Shown here in pieces: positions 34,803 to 46,815 of a stretch of 64,000 nt of DNA (its first letter is position 1; each line of letters begins with the position of its first letter). The notes under the pieces are model-generated. The model was not told the origin of the DNA and searched no databases. It saw only the letters and a list, made by a program, of their open reading frames with translations. The position numbers and the translations under genes were made by a program. The DNA is taken from contig NC_135252.1 of the NCBI RefSeq assembly GCF_964204865.1, positions 15,211,383-15,275,382 on the forward strand, read 5' to 3'. The DNA comes from Styela clava. Its lineage: Eukaryota; Chordata; Ascidiacea; Stolidobranchia; Styelidae.

Positions 34803-37800
34803 TTAGAAAGTCGATTCCTTATTTAAATCCTCGTCTGGTACATTATCATAATCGTCTGAATTTCTCCGCATTGAGTAAATTTGTTCATGGGTGTTTGGAT
34901 AGTACACAGGTCCATCAACGAGAGCAGTAGTCCCAATAAGATCTGATACTCCGATGCTTGCCCCTCTTGGTTTATCCGGCATCCAACTAGTTGACCGTTC
35001 AACCCCTTCGACCTAAATGAAGATATTTTTAGCAATGGGTAATGTTTCTAAATTCGGATCGTCAAAAAAGAGTTATCGCTGTTATTTTTCCTGTAAATTT
35101 TTCGATATATCTTGTATGTATTTTACGGCGAGCACCGCCAATGTAGCGAATATACATACCAACCAAAATAACGCAGGAAAGATATTTCGTATATTTTATG
35201 ATAAACAACGTTGAATATTACGTGCAAGAATGATTGAAACTTTCACAAATCTTCCGAATTTAACATGCTTACTTCTATTCGATCAATATTTTTCATTCCC
35301 CGTTTCTTATCCGTTTTTGGACAATTATGCAGTTAACTTTCAAACATTTTGTTCAAAGATAATTTCTTAAACATCCAAATGTAATTTTATCGTGATTTTT
35401 TTGTAAATGATGAAAATCGAAGTACTTATTCTAACGACAATAGCTACCTTGGCATATCGTCCTTTCTTTGAATTGTCGTTGGTTTTCTTTCCAGATCTCA
35501 AGCATGGAACTAATAAATCATCATGCACTCCCTTCTTTCCTGTGCAACCTAAAATGAAATAGTTTTTGAAGAAGTAATATCAATACACCACGAACATTAA
35601 GTTTTACCGAAAGGTAAAGGCATCAAAAACAAGAACGAATAATTTGATCAGCACCAAAAATACCTCTCGTCGAGAAGTATAAAATACGACGATATTGTTT
35701 ATCGTTTTTAAATGTTATTCTCAAGTGTAGACTATAGATATAAATATACTATATCAAATTCAAGTATACCGGCGCTTTAATTTAAATATAAAAGTTCTTG
35801 TATATAGGTCCAATGAACTTTTATTGCAGTGCATTGAAAATGTTAACGATTATCGTCCTTTTTCTACCATACCAAACATCACAATCAAATGTATCTTGGT
35901 ACTGTGGTTGATTGCTGCTAACTTGTTTCTACAACGTCACAATGCCAAAAACCTATACCTGTTAATGCACTGACGAGCATTGTTACGAAAATGGTTGATA
36001 AAAATCCAACAGTTGCAAAATGAAGATACGACAGAGCGTAAAATTCTGCGATAGGAGGTCTGCATACAAAAAGAATATACAAATGTAGAATTTCGCTTCA
36101 AACAATCACCAAACAAAGGTTTAAAATACCAGCATGGTTTTGTTGCACCTATTCTCGATATTTGTTGGAAACTAGTTCTACCATTGTCTGTTCTTTCAAG
36201 AGCGCTAACCATTTAAGTCTCGAGCATGTATTTTGCGTTCGACGATCATTATATATTGGCAGGCTTGTCCATGGGACATATTTTTCTGTCCCATTCCCAT
36301 CCCATAGCAATTGTGCCCGTCCCATCCCATGGGATTCCCATCGGAATAAAACTCAATAAACATTGTTAAATTTAGATTTAGCGTCTAATAAATAGGACTG
36401 CATGTAAGAAGAGACATGCAAAACAACAAAATTTACGGACTTTGTTAACTTTATATTCATAACTATTATACATGTGTCTATCAGTCCCTTCACGAAGTAT
36501 ATTGTTAATACTGAATATATTTTGCTTTTTATAACTAACAAGAGAGCTATGCTCAAATATATGGACATGAAATCCATAACGAAATGTTTTACCATCATTT
36601 CCCGAAAATCAGATGGTTTTCGTGTCCCATGGGAAATATAAATGTGTGCTGTCCCATCTCATCTCATGGGAATCCCATTCCCATGGACAAGCCTGTATAT
36701 CGGGCAATGTGGAAGGCTTGTCTGTTAGCAAACTATGTAATATAATAAGTAAATATATTACCCTGCCATAGACAACAGACAGAGAGACATACCAAAAATG
36801 GCAGACAAATTTCATTGACAAGTGAAGCATTTGTTTCGCTATTTGGCCGAAATGTATATCAATAAATATACTAAATATAACCTTTCGCTATCATTCTGGT
36901 CAACGTCGTTTGTAATAGTTTGCAAGGTTCCATCTACTGTTTGATATTCGAATGAAGCATTCGAGTGTTCAACGCTGTAATAACTTGGCGTAGAAATTTC
37001 AATTGGTGAATAAGATTGATTTGTAATCATTAAAACATTTGTCACATTTGATGTATCGTATCCATCACATCCATCCGTTGATCTAGGAAGAGGTCTCGTA
37101 TATATAGATGGAGATGGGTAGATTGTGCTTCCAACAAAGAGCCAGGTTGTTGATGCAAGTCCGGCCAGCAATCCTGATAATGCTCCCTAATATGATAAAA
37201 AACATATGTGTAAGTTTGCATCTTTGAGTCTATGTTATATAGATTTGCAACAGTTGAATTTGAAAACGAAAACTTTCATTCATCTAAACTAATATTGTCG
37301 AGACGATTAGATGTAGAAAATAATTTCTTTGCGATGTTCAGACCAACATTCCTAAAAAGTTTATTTCTTCTCGTTCAATTGTTTTGGGGGTAATAGGGGC
37401 TGTCATTTAGTCCCTGAAAAATAGTCTTCCCGAGACAACTTTGATATAAATATAATGAGATAAAAACATTGGTGATGATTTTTGCCTCAAATTATTCTTA
37501 GTGATAGGTTCCCGCAAAGAATATGGAATCAATGCAAAAAAAAAATGATTGTTTACATGACTGTTAACCCAGGATGCCAACATTCCAATTGTAAAAATTC
37601 CAGTGATTGGACCTCCGATTATTCCGTGGATGCTGTAAGACATCTGTAAAAATAAATACCAATCTGAATTTGGCAATAGACGGTTTGGTAAGAGGCTCTC
37701 CAGATGTGCTTTATTCAGCAGAACGCATTGAATGGACAAAATTAAGAATAATGAGTGTGACTACGCACTACTGAAGTTTTGCCTATGTATTTAATTCGAC

Positions 37801-40800
37801 TAGTTCTTCTGCTAACGCTTTTGGAGCTTCATTACAATTGATCCATTAGGGTATTTATAGCGTATTGGCGTTTCACATTCAAAAACGTTTAAATGTTAAA
37901 ATTGGCATCTTGTTGTATACGCGATGTTCCAGAGTCAGACTATTCATTGATCGTTTTGTCAAATTGACCTTTGAACCAGGCATCGGAGGATTCAAACATC
38001 CGAGTCTGCTGTTTGTATTTACCCGAATCAATCCTCCAATTTCCGATGCCAAATACGCAACCATTATATATATACATCCATATAAAAGAACAAGAACTCT
38101 GGAAGTTCTAGTGTATGATAAGTCTCTCCAGTCAGTCAGTGGGCGAATAAAATCTTCCAATGTTACACATGCCATTGCGTTTATTCCAGATGAAATTGTA
38201 CTGAAAATACAAAAAATAAAATTAGGAAGAATAACAAGTTCTGGGCATATACGTACACGTTTCATCCAACTTTATTTGTTATTTTTTTTATTTTTTTATT
38301 TTTTTTATTTATATTGTTATTTTATCCTAATGAAAAATGAAAAATTCTATGCTGTACCTTAACGAGCTACTGAACACTGCTGCAACGAACAGTCCTGGTA
38401 TTCCCGGCAAATGTCCGACAATGTCCATGATAATATAGGGAAATAACTGGAAAAATTTATAAAATTTAAATTTTAGTAGAAGGAGGAGCTAATTTTTCAA
38501 TTTCTTGCACGAATATTGTAAATCCTAATACTTGAATGATAGTCATTTAGTTTCATCAGATAAAATTGCTCTCAACCTGATATATCTGAAATTCTAGTGG
38601 GAATATCTTCAACAATTATTTCAAATTTGAGTATGGTTTTTCTCTTATCGTAAATGGATGAAAGGAAGTTTTTGTTTACCTGGTCAGCTTTATCAACATC
38701 TCCATTGTTGATAGGATCGCAATCTTCATAAGTTGCATAAATCGTCAGTCCAGTCATTGCAGCTAATATCATGATGATGATCAAACCGATGCCAGAAATG
38801 ATGATCGCACTGAATTTAAAAACGAACACTTTGTTACAGCTATCGATTATAATTACTGGAATGTAAGGAAACTACAAATCAAAATTTTTCATTCATTCTT
38901 CACAAAAAGTTTGAAAAGCTCTGTTATGATTACTTGCTGCCTATATATTTCCTGTCATATAGTAAATGGAATAATCAGTGTAAAAATGTAATAAAACAAA
39001 GACCATACATGTTGGCATCTCTCCTCGTCCGACAGCAGATATATCTTTGAACTTGTGACTGATTAACACCAAATATAGAAGTCCATAATATAGATCCTCC
39101 TATGAGGATGCTCCAAAATGTATGGCGGATGCGTGGGTCGATTTCAAAACTGTGAAAAAATAGATTCATCAGTGTTAATATTTTGCGTTCTGGTTACTGA
39201 CTCTTGAGATAACTCTATCGGTAATAGTTTCGATATACTATTCATTACACTGGAAGATTTAAAGTTGTTTGTTGTCAGTTATTTGCTTGTGAACTAGTGT
39301 CACTCTACGATACTCAGCATACTTTTTAGAGTCTTGGTAGCAAATCACGAACCAAAATACTTCGTGAATTATTTTCGCAATGAGAGCTTACTCTAAATCA
39401 GTTTGTGCCGTTACCTTAACCCTATATATCAATTTTATATGGTGTTTTTTAATGATTTCTCAACGAACAACGCTCTCTAAATAAGGGCACTGATGCGCAA
39501 ATACTATTGTTTTATTTTATCTTTGCCCAATCAACATATACCACACCCTGGGTGGGGTGGTGAGCAAGGGTGTAGCCCAAAATTTTGAACTGCGATGCCG
39601 AAATAGTTGGGTTCAACGCTCTCACGACCATCGCGCCCAATATTTGATCCCCATGCTAGTCATTTCATCGCGAGTGTAAAGAAACTTCGTAGACAATGTC
39701 GAATGGAAAGATTCAGGTACCTAGTACTATGGTACCTAGTACTACATGACTGCTAGTCTATATTCTCGTTCATATTGATGGTGTAAAACTACTTATAATT
39801 AGTCATAAATTGAAACATTACTGTATCAAATCAATTCTTCCGCCATCTTGTGCTGCTTCCCAAATGTTCGAAAATCCACCTGAGTTGATCGAACCTTGTA
39901 TGATGACAATTACAAATCCAGACAACATTAGAATAGACTGAAGAACATCAGTCCATATAACGGCCTTGAGTCCACCCTGGATACATATACTGAATTCGAA
40001 TAATTGTGTGAAACCGAGTTGGAAAGGCAAAAAATGCACGAGCATTTTCAAATTGGGGTCATAAAAATAAAATTTTGTTTTTATACAAATTCTTGTAACT
40101 AAAAACCAGGCGAGCCACGTCCCGAAGAGCTGCTATTGCGATATTCTTATGAAATCAATCTGACTTAAAATGGATAATAGACTCAGAAGTGGAAATTACT
40201 TCTAATTGTCAAGCTATACAATCGTTTTCGACATTGATTTATTCCTGTACACATTTCTCCGATTGTATTGTTAATATACGCAATATTCATATTAAAAATA
40301 ATCCACTTGCAAACTTCTGATCCAAAATATATTTTAATTAACATACGAAATGTATTCATTTCCGAATACAAGTTGATAATCGTTTTGTTATGTGTGGGCA
40401 TAGACGGGTAAAACGAGGGTTAAGACTGTTTGTAGTGTGATAACAAAATTTGAAAATAAAACTTGAACAATCAGATTAACGTTTTGATCATTCGATGGTA
40501 AAAAACACTAACCAGCGTTGTATAAAACATGCAAACACCTCCAGTACATATTATGGATCCCCACATATTGAGTCCTGTAACTTTACTCAAAGCAAGTGCG
40601 GGTCCGTATGTAACAATTCCACCGTATAGTGTCTTAAAAATATAGCAAATATTAGTATAAGCAAGATAACAATGGCAATGAATAACTGATAGCTTCAGAA
40701 TAAAAGCTATTAGTTTCTGGAAACCTTCAGATCCAGGTCATGGACTCGTATGCAAGTTTTCATAGTCCTAATATATTCAGAAAATGTACACCTACTAGTG

Positions 40801-42347
40801 ATAAAATTCTATTAAATTGCTTCACTAGAAAACTTTGTAAAACTATGTGGCTTATTTGGCCGAAATTAGCGTCAAACTTACTATTATGTAATATCTCTAA
40901 TATTCTCGACTTACCGACAAAATGAGATATAAACACGTGACAGCGAGTCTCGTAAATTTATTGTATCTCAGTTCCAAGTACTAAAAATAAATTTGAATCA
41001 ATCATGAAAATATACCCATAAAAGCTGTTAAAATTGTTAATAAATTGCTGAGACTAAATGAAAAATTCATTAGCCTCAATCGAAAATAAACAACCAGTGT
41101 AAACAAATAAACAACCAAACAACAACAGAAAACACTAGATTTCGTGTGTCAGTTTTTTTTATGTGATTCAGAAAGAAACATACGACTTGAATGACAAATA
41201 TTTATACCTTCAACATATTTAGTTTAAAATGATATTTCTAAATCAAGAATATTTGCATTTCAATACGCTGGAAATTTAAACTCCAATTATTAGAAAACAT
41301 TGATGTGTACTTGTGTCTGTTCTACTCACCTCATAAGTACTAGCAATTCCTAGGTCATAAAATACAGGTATGTAAATTGCAATTAGTATGATTGGTAGCA
41401 GGAGATAGACCACTCCAAACCAAGTAAACATTGTTCCATAAACATAATATTCAGCTGGTAAACCAATAATAGTAACCGATGACATGAAACTTGCAATGAG
41501 ACTGAGGGAAACTGGACCTGGTAATGAGAATTTAATTTCATTGTTTTGAGGGAATATTTCCCCTACAATATGTATATAGGATACAGTTGTACCTAGTAAA
41601 CTCAATAGCATTACAGGCTATGGTGCTGTTGATAGATGAGTTATGATCCACTGATTTCATATTACCTTCGAATTAAATAAGGCATTTGTTTATCAAAGGC
41701 AAATAGATCATGCCCTCAATTTCAACTTACGAAGCACATTGGTAAATACAGGATTAACTTAATGAATGAAATTTTTAATGAATGCGGACACGTCAGTCGG
41801 AATTTTCTGGTAACTAGACTAATACCGCAATACAAAGCGTCAATTATTTGTAAGCAGTATTTACTAGCTTCTTCCATCGGAATGTTTTGTTTACTATTTA
41901 CCTAGGAGTTCTAGCACCGTAATTAGCCATCAATCTTTAACAAAATAGACGACGTTGGCAGAAGGACCCGACAAATGTGCTGACTTTGAATCGGCCAAAA
42001 CATAAACCTTACATGCAAATATTAGCTTGATAAATCATTGAATTGGAATATTGAACCAAGTCTGGTTTGGTGATAATTATCTTTATGTTTAAAACGGTTC
42101 TAGTTAGGCCCATTCAAAATCTACGATACAAATTGTACTTATTACATCATACAATACCGTAAGACATTTCTCGACTTGCCATCAGATAATCGCCTGTTGA
42201 AGTCGTACCCTTTCTTCGAGAACGAATTGCAAAAAATACACCGATGGAAGCAGAAATAAACAACATGGTTGCGAACACCACATAGTCCACAGTGTGAAAA
42301 TATTTCGACTCATCTCTCGCCAAACCAGGCTTGACAGTATTTTCCAT
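34803..42347 (-). CDS. Sodium-coupled monocarboxylate transporter (SLC5A8/A12-like), paralogue B, 14 exons
   Basis: Exons in transcript order: 42347-42158, 41517-41330, 40980-40915, 40632-40513, 39976-39822, 39149-39009, 38809-38680, 38446-38358, 38200-38023, 37643-37557, 37186-36882, 36059-35959, 35548-35448, 35012-34803. They join in frame to 686 aa, with the same exon number and intron phases as paralogue A. Family marks: [112 protein letters not shown]6 here keeps the family-typical W-T-S-I-x-G-V-NQS, unlike A. The extracellular loop after STDGC is longer than in A and rich in N-x-S/T. The C-terminus ESTF fits a class I PDZ ligand. The genes are head-to-tail, ~4.2 kb apart, so this is a tandem duplication. 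Confidence 0.9.
36260..36695. mobile_element. 436-bp MITE with CAGGCTTGTCCATGGGA ends (intron 11-12 of transporter B)
   Basis: The termini CAGGCTTGTCCATGGGA and its reverse complement TCCCATGGACAAGCCTG are a perfect inverted repeat of 17 bases. Several CCCATCCCATGGGATTCCCA-like palindromic blocks lie just inside. The flanks TATATTGG (36252-36259) and TATATCGG (36696-36703) are an 8-bp target duplication with one change. Non-coding. Confidence 0.85.
39716..39745. repeat. Short tandem palindromic repeat
   Basis: GGTACCTAGTACTAT is followed at once by GGTACCTAGTACTAC in intron 5-6 of transporter B. Confidence 0.6.
40517..40626 (-). other. Putative gene-conversion tract in exon 4 of transporter B
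   Basis: This is the partner of 28769-28878 in paralogue A: about 109 of 110 bases identical, bounded by mismatches at the first two codons (ACA CTA vs ACG TTG) and the last codons (ACG CTG vs ACT TTG) of the exon. Confidence 0.7.
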
Positions 42348-42923
42348 ATTTGTGAATATTTTAACGCTACATTAAAATTCTATATTCAAATCACATGAAA
42401 GAACATAACATATATTTAAAAATTAGTTTTGACATTATATGATTAAATAATGCCCATGAATTTACAATTGCACGAATTTAAATTGCATATATTTCACTAG
42501 AAATAATTATCAGCAAACAAACGAAATAGTTGAAATACATGGACGTACTTTGACTCTCATAGACTTCTTAGAATAAAATAATTTGATATTGATAATATTG
42601 TTCGATAAATTCTATTTAACTTACAAATTACACGATGTTGAATACTTCAATTTTACTACTAATTTTTTTTCACTTTGATAACTAGACTTTTTGTTCAAAT
42701 TTCCAAAAACGAAATATGGCAAATAATAATTTTCGGGCTTCCATAAATATGAAAAAACAGTAAATTCATTGAAAATTAAACATCACAGCGCTATTAATTT
42801 AAAGAAACCCACGATGTTCATCAACATCTGAATACAGCACACATTAATGACAACATTCATTTTAGTACATATAAAAGTATGGTAAATTTACAAATTTCCT
42901 AATCAAACGTACAAAAACGAAAA

Positions 42924-45050
42924 TCATTTTTTCGCTCTTGCTGATTTTATTATATCAGGCCAGTTGGATTTTTGATTAGCCGAAAGATTTTGTCCAGTCA
43001 AATCAAAAATATCAACGCAACGTGACCAGTCTTGCTTTTCTTTAGCTTCCCAATATTCATGCTGATATGTCCAACTATTCTCTCCAGTCAAAGGGCAAAT
43101 TTCCTTTTTGAACCAACGCGGCTCGTGGGGTTCATCAGGAAGGCCCTCTGCTTTTCTTTTTGCATCCTCTTGTTCTTTCAATTTCCTTCTATATCTTTGT
43201 CTCTCCTCTAATTCCATTTTAAGACTGTTTGCCTCATCCCATTCTCCCTCTTCCATTTTTCGTTGATCTGGTCGTCTTCTAGAATCTGTTGGTGCTGTTC
43301 CATCTTCCCACTCATTTAGAATCATTGTGAATCTTGTAAAATTATACATCTTATCGGCACCAGTCGGTTTAGGATTCACTTTCCATAATACAACTTCCTC
43401 CTCTTTTCCGCGATTCCATAAATCAATTTTGCGATATGACATTGATTTGTCCCACGTTCCTGAAACGATAAATCGTTCAATACCATCTTTATCTATTACG
43501 GTGCCAGATACTTTTCGAAAATTTTTCGTTGACAAATAGCTATAAGGATAAAACGTCAAACTCGATTTTTCTCCAGTTGTGTGATTTGTAAATACGGAGA
43601 CTCCCGACTGATCAATCCATAAGTTTCCGATAATGATATTATTCACGTTTAAACACACTTTATTCCAGGTGTAATGATGCCCAGTTTTGTGAAAAACGAG
43701 ATGACATGTTCCGATAGGTTTGACAGCCGCGTAATATCCACGAAAAATCATATGCGGCGTGACTTCTTGCCAGTACGACCATCCTCCATGCTCTTTTTTT
43801 CTTGTTGATTCTACATGGTAAGCCGCCACTGGTGGATGATGGCTGACCTGTTCTGCAATGGTTCGGAATCCCTTTTCTTCACAATCTAGCTCAAATGTTT
43901 CTCCCAGCATTGGATTGAAAGGTTTTCCCATTCTATCTGCTGTTGTAGAATATGCAGCTGTGGCGAATATCATGACATGGGCCATTTGTTCGGCTGAGTC
44001 TGTACAGGTAGCAGCCGAGTCCAGTAATTCGCTGGATTCAAGTTCTTCAGCAAGTCGTTGTAACATAGAGAGTGGATCATTAAAATTCACTGGAACGGCA
44101 AATTTGGATATATCTCGACCGATTAGATGTTTGAGAATAGACCACAATTCTAATTTGTATTCTGGTTTTAGCGGAATACTGGCTCTATATTTTGATTTTT
44201 TAGTTTCGTCTAAAAGAGGGTCAGGAAATATCCTAAATCCGTTGTCAGATGTAACCAGGGTTGAAGTTTGATCATTCTGTTCATTTTGTTTAACCCCGAC
44301 ATCTAACATCGCATCACTCGCATCTAAAAACTCACTTTCATCGTCAGAAGCATCTTCAAAGGCATTTAGTAGCTGTGGTTTTGCATAAAATTCCGATATT
44401 TTCTGGCATTCTCCAATTTGATTTTTTGCGAGTTGTAAAAATTCAGAACACGTGGTAACCATTGCTTCCGAAGTAATTCGAAACAAAATTGCTGACTCCT
44501 TTGCTTCTTTTATTTTTGCATTTTTATCATTTTTGAGTGAGTCGGCTTGGAGTTTGGTAATTTCCTGTTCGATTTCACTAAAAGAAAAAAGAATATCTGA
44601 TCCACGTTTTGTTATTAAGCTGGTATGCGCTTCTAGATCAGAGAATTTTTGCTTCATGCGCAACAACAGACTAGGATCGGTTAGAGAATTAGCAGATGAC
44701 ATTTCAAGCCTGGCAAGATTTTCTGCACCCTTTTCATCCATCGATGTTGCTTTGGACAATTCGAGTGCCTTCATCCATCTTTCACATTCAATTGCTGAAT
44801 CAGCTCTCAGATGGTAAAACGATGTGCTGCCTTTTTGAATAGTGAAGTGACTAGAGTCATCAGCAACTACTGAAGTTGATTTTAACGAAACTTGCCCTCT
44901 GCATATTTCTTTCACGTCATCTTGAGATAAAAAGTAAGACAACACACCATTTGATAAAACAAACCACCTTTTTTGATATCCCGAAACATAATTTGTCCAT
45001 TTCCACAACCACCCTTCGTGCTTTGCAAGGCTGACTCCTGAGTCTGACAT
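42924..45050 (-). CDS. OSBP: Oxysterol-binding protein (OSBP class), single exon, 708 aa
   Basis: The N-terminal PH domain (about 10-98: HEGWLWKWTNYVSGYQKRWF, ending CERWMKALELSK) would bind PI4P/Arf1 at the trans-Golgi. A coiled-coil-prone segment (~130-220) follows. An acidic stretch leads into EFLDASD (240-246), a good FFAT match for binding VAP on the ER. The ORD lipid-transfer domain (~295-690) has KPFNPMLGETFE, the family fingerprint EQVSHHPP (400-407), GHHYTW, IGNLWIDQSG, GTAPTDSRxRPDQR and YWEAKEKQDWS. This order is that of vertebrate OSBP rather than the short ORPs; human OSBP has an extra Gly/Ala-rich N-terminus (807 aa). The start at 45050 keeps a full PH domain. It is an ER-Golgi contact-site sterol/PI4P exchanger (family knowledge). 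Odd: it is intronless while every other resolved large gene here has many introns. Confidence 0.95.
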   Translation of the reverse strand: MSDSGVSLAKHEGWLWKWTNYVSGYQKRWFVLSNGVLSYFLSQDDVKEICRGQVSLKSTSVVADDSSHFTIQKGSTSFYHLRADSAIECERWMKALELSKATSMDEKGAENLARLEMSSANSLTDPSLLLRMKQKFSDLEAHTSLITKRGSDILFSFSEIEQEITKLQADSLKNDKNAKIKEAKESAILFRITSEAMVTTCSEFLQLAKNQIGECQKISEFYAKPQLLNAFEDASDDESEFLDASDAMLDVGVKQNEQNDQTSTLVTSDNGFRIFPDPLLDETKKSKYRASIPLKPEYKLELWSILKHLIGRDISKFAVPVNFNDPLSMLQRLAEELESSELLDSAATCTDSAEQMAHVMIFATAAYSTTADRMGKPFNPMLGETFELDCEEKGFRTIAEQVSHHPPVAAYHVESTRKKEHGGWSYWQEVTPHMIFRGYYAAVKPIGTCHLVFHKTGHHYTWNKVCLNVNNIIIGNLWIDQSGVSVFTNHTTGEKSSLTFYPYSYLSTKNFRKVSGTVIDKDGIERFIVSGTWDKSMSYRKIDLWNRGKEEEVVLWKVNPKPTGADKMYNFTRFTMILNEWEDGTAPTDSRRRPDQRKMEEGEWDEANSLKMELEERQRYRRKLKEQEDAKRKAEGLPDEPHEPRWFKKEICPLTGENSWTYQHEYWEAKEKQDWSRCVDIFDLTGQNLSANQKSNWPDIIKSARAKK

Positions 45051-46815
45051 GTCAGCAGCCTGACATACGCGACAAATGACAGTTTCCAGGACAAACGTCA
45101 GTTTCGTATAGTGTTACGATTGCGCAACAGGATTAGCCTACTACCGAGTTCTCATAACTCCAAGTAAACACAGGCATTTATCTAGTTTGATTAAATGTTT
45201 ACTCACGGTGTGCACCAACGAGTATGCGTATTTCAAGATATCACTAACTAACGTTAGCTATGTTGCGCTAGCAAACTAGGTAGGCTGCGACCCGACATAT
45301 TACAATCTAACCAGAAAGGTTTTGTACATGTGATATCAGGTTTGCTTGCAAATACCTCAATTCTTTTGTAATACGTTGCAGTAAACTTTCCAGCAGTTTT
45401 ATGTTGTTTTATAGATTGACTCAAGTATAATTATAAGAACTATATCAAAATCCCGTTAAAGAAAATTTTCTATATATGACTCGAACCCTACGGCCATGCT
45501 AGTGCAAACATATTATCGCACTTGATATAACTTACCTCAAACTAATATGATAAAAATAAATCATTAACCAATGTTGTTCGCCGTTTTGTATCCCAGAGTC
45601 CGAGTTTATACAGACCCAGTTGTTTACTTTCACGAACTAATACAACAAAATAGGTGACTGCTTATATAGATTTCAATCATAAATTCCAATAAAATAAAGA
45701 AAGTAATTTTGCATTACAGTGGTGGGCTAGTGGCGCATAATCTCCCGTGACGCTTCAATTTGAAAAACGCATTAGGCGACGGCAGAAAAGGCAGAAAGGG
45801 TAGAAAATTTGTGGAATTGTGCGATAGACATACATCAGTAACAAAATTTAAATTCAACACACTAAAGAGCGATTGCACATATAAGCATCCTCATCTCAGT
45901 CTTCAATTTAATGATGTCATTTATTAAGCTGATTAAGTTTATTTGACTTAGTTTTCTAGCTCATTCCGGCAACGTTCGTTGCGAGTGAGACAATGTGCTA
46001 TCCATTCAGATACACACAAGAGACATTTGTAATACAAGAAAGTGTAATGAATGATTATTTGAAGTAACGTTTTATTGCCATCTAGATTTCTAAATAATTG
46101 TGGGCTTTTTGGCACATAATCTTTCAACCACACTCCTGTAAAAACGTACGAGTAAAATTTAGTTTGCTTTTGTAGTATTGTTTTGAGTCATTTAGGTGTC
46201 TCAAAAATGTCATGCACCACCATGCTTTCTATCTATCCTAACTTAGGACAATGAAACAAATGTGGGCCAATTTCAAACTGGGTTGTAAAAAGATTCTATT
46301 CTTGTGATTGACTATAAATAATTGGTATAAAATTAAGTACTTGCAACGTTGACATAAGATTTATTTGCTATGGTTGATTCGTCAGTTGCTCAAATCAAAA
46401 GAAAAAACTGCTGCTCTGAGGAAGAAAATAGAGACGGAAACGATATATAAATATATATATACTGTAAATATAATCTTTCTTGTTGCAACAGAACGACAAT
46501 TAATTTCAAGCTGATCGTAATGATAAAACAAATTTTGATTCCTTAACATTTTATCTGAAAGTGTTCGCATTGTTATTCACTGTGATCATTCAGCCTTTGT
46601 AAGTTAATGCTTTTGTATTGCTATTTCAAATACTGAAGAACAGTAACGGGTTCATCGGTGACTTGTGAAGCTTTTCTGGGCGAGAAAATGTCATTGTTTT
46701 CAGTGTTCTGTGTTCCTGTAATAAATGTATATAGTTCGAAACTGTGAACATACGGTACACTGTTACTATATTGACATATGTGCAAAAACGGTTGTAACAT
46801 GCATCAAAAATGTAC
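45051..46815. other. Intergenic DNA upstream of OSBP
   Basis: No gene was recognised. It presumably contains the OSBP promoter and 5' UTR. No TATA box or other motif is convincing. Confidence 0.4.

Noticed and set aside
37865-38362. 165-codon plus-strand open frame
   Set aside because: It is the antisense shadow of transporter B exons 8-9, whose minus-strand frame has clear SLC5 motifs and splice sites.
43858-44817. Plus-strand open frames of 121-137 codons
   Set aside because: They are antisense shadows of the OSBP coding sequence.
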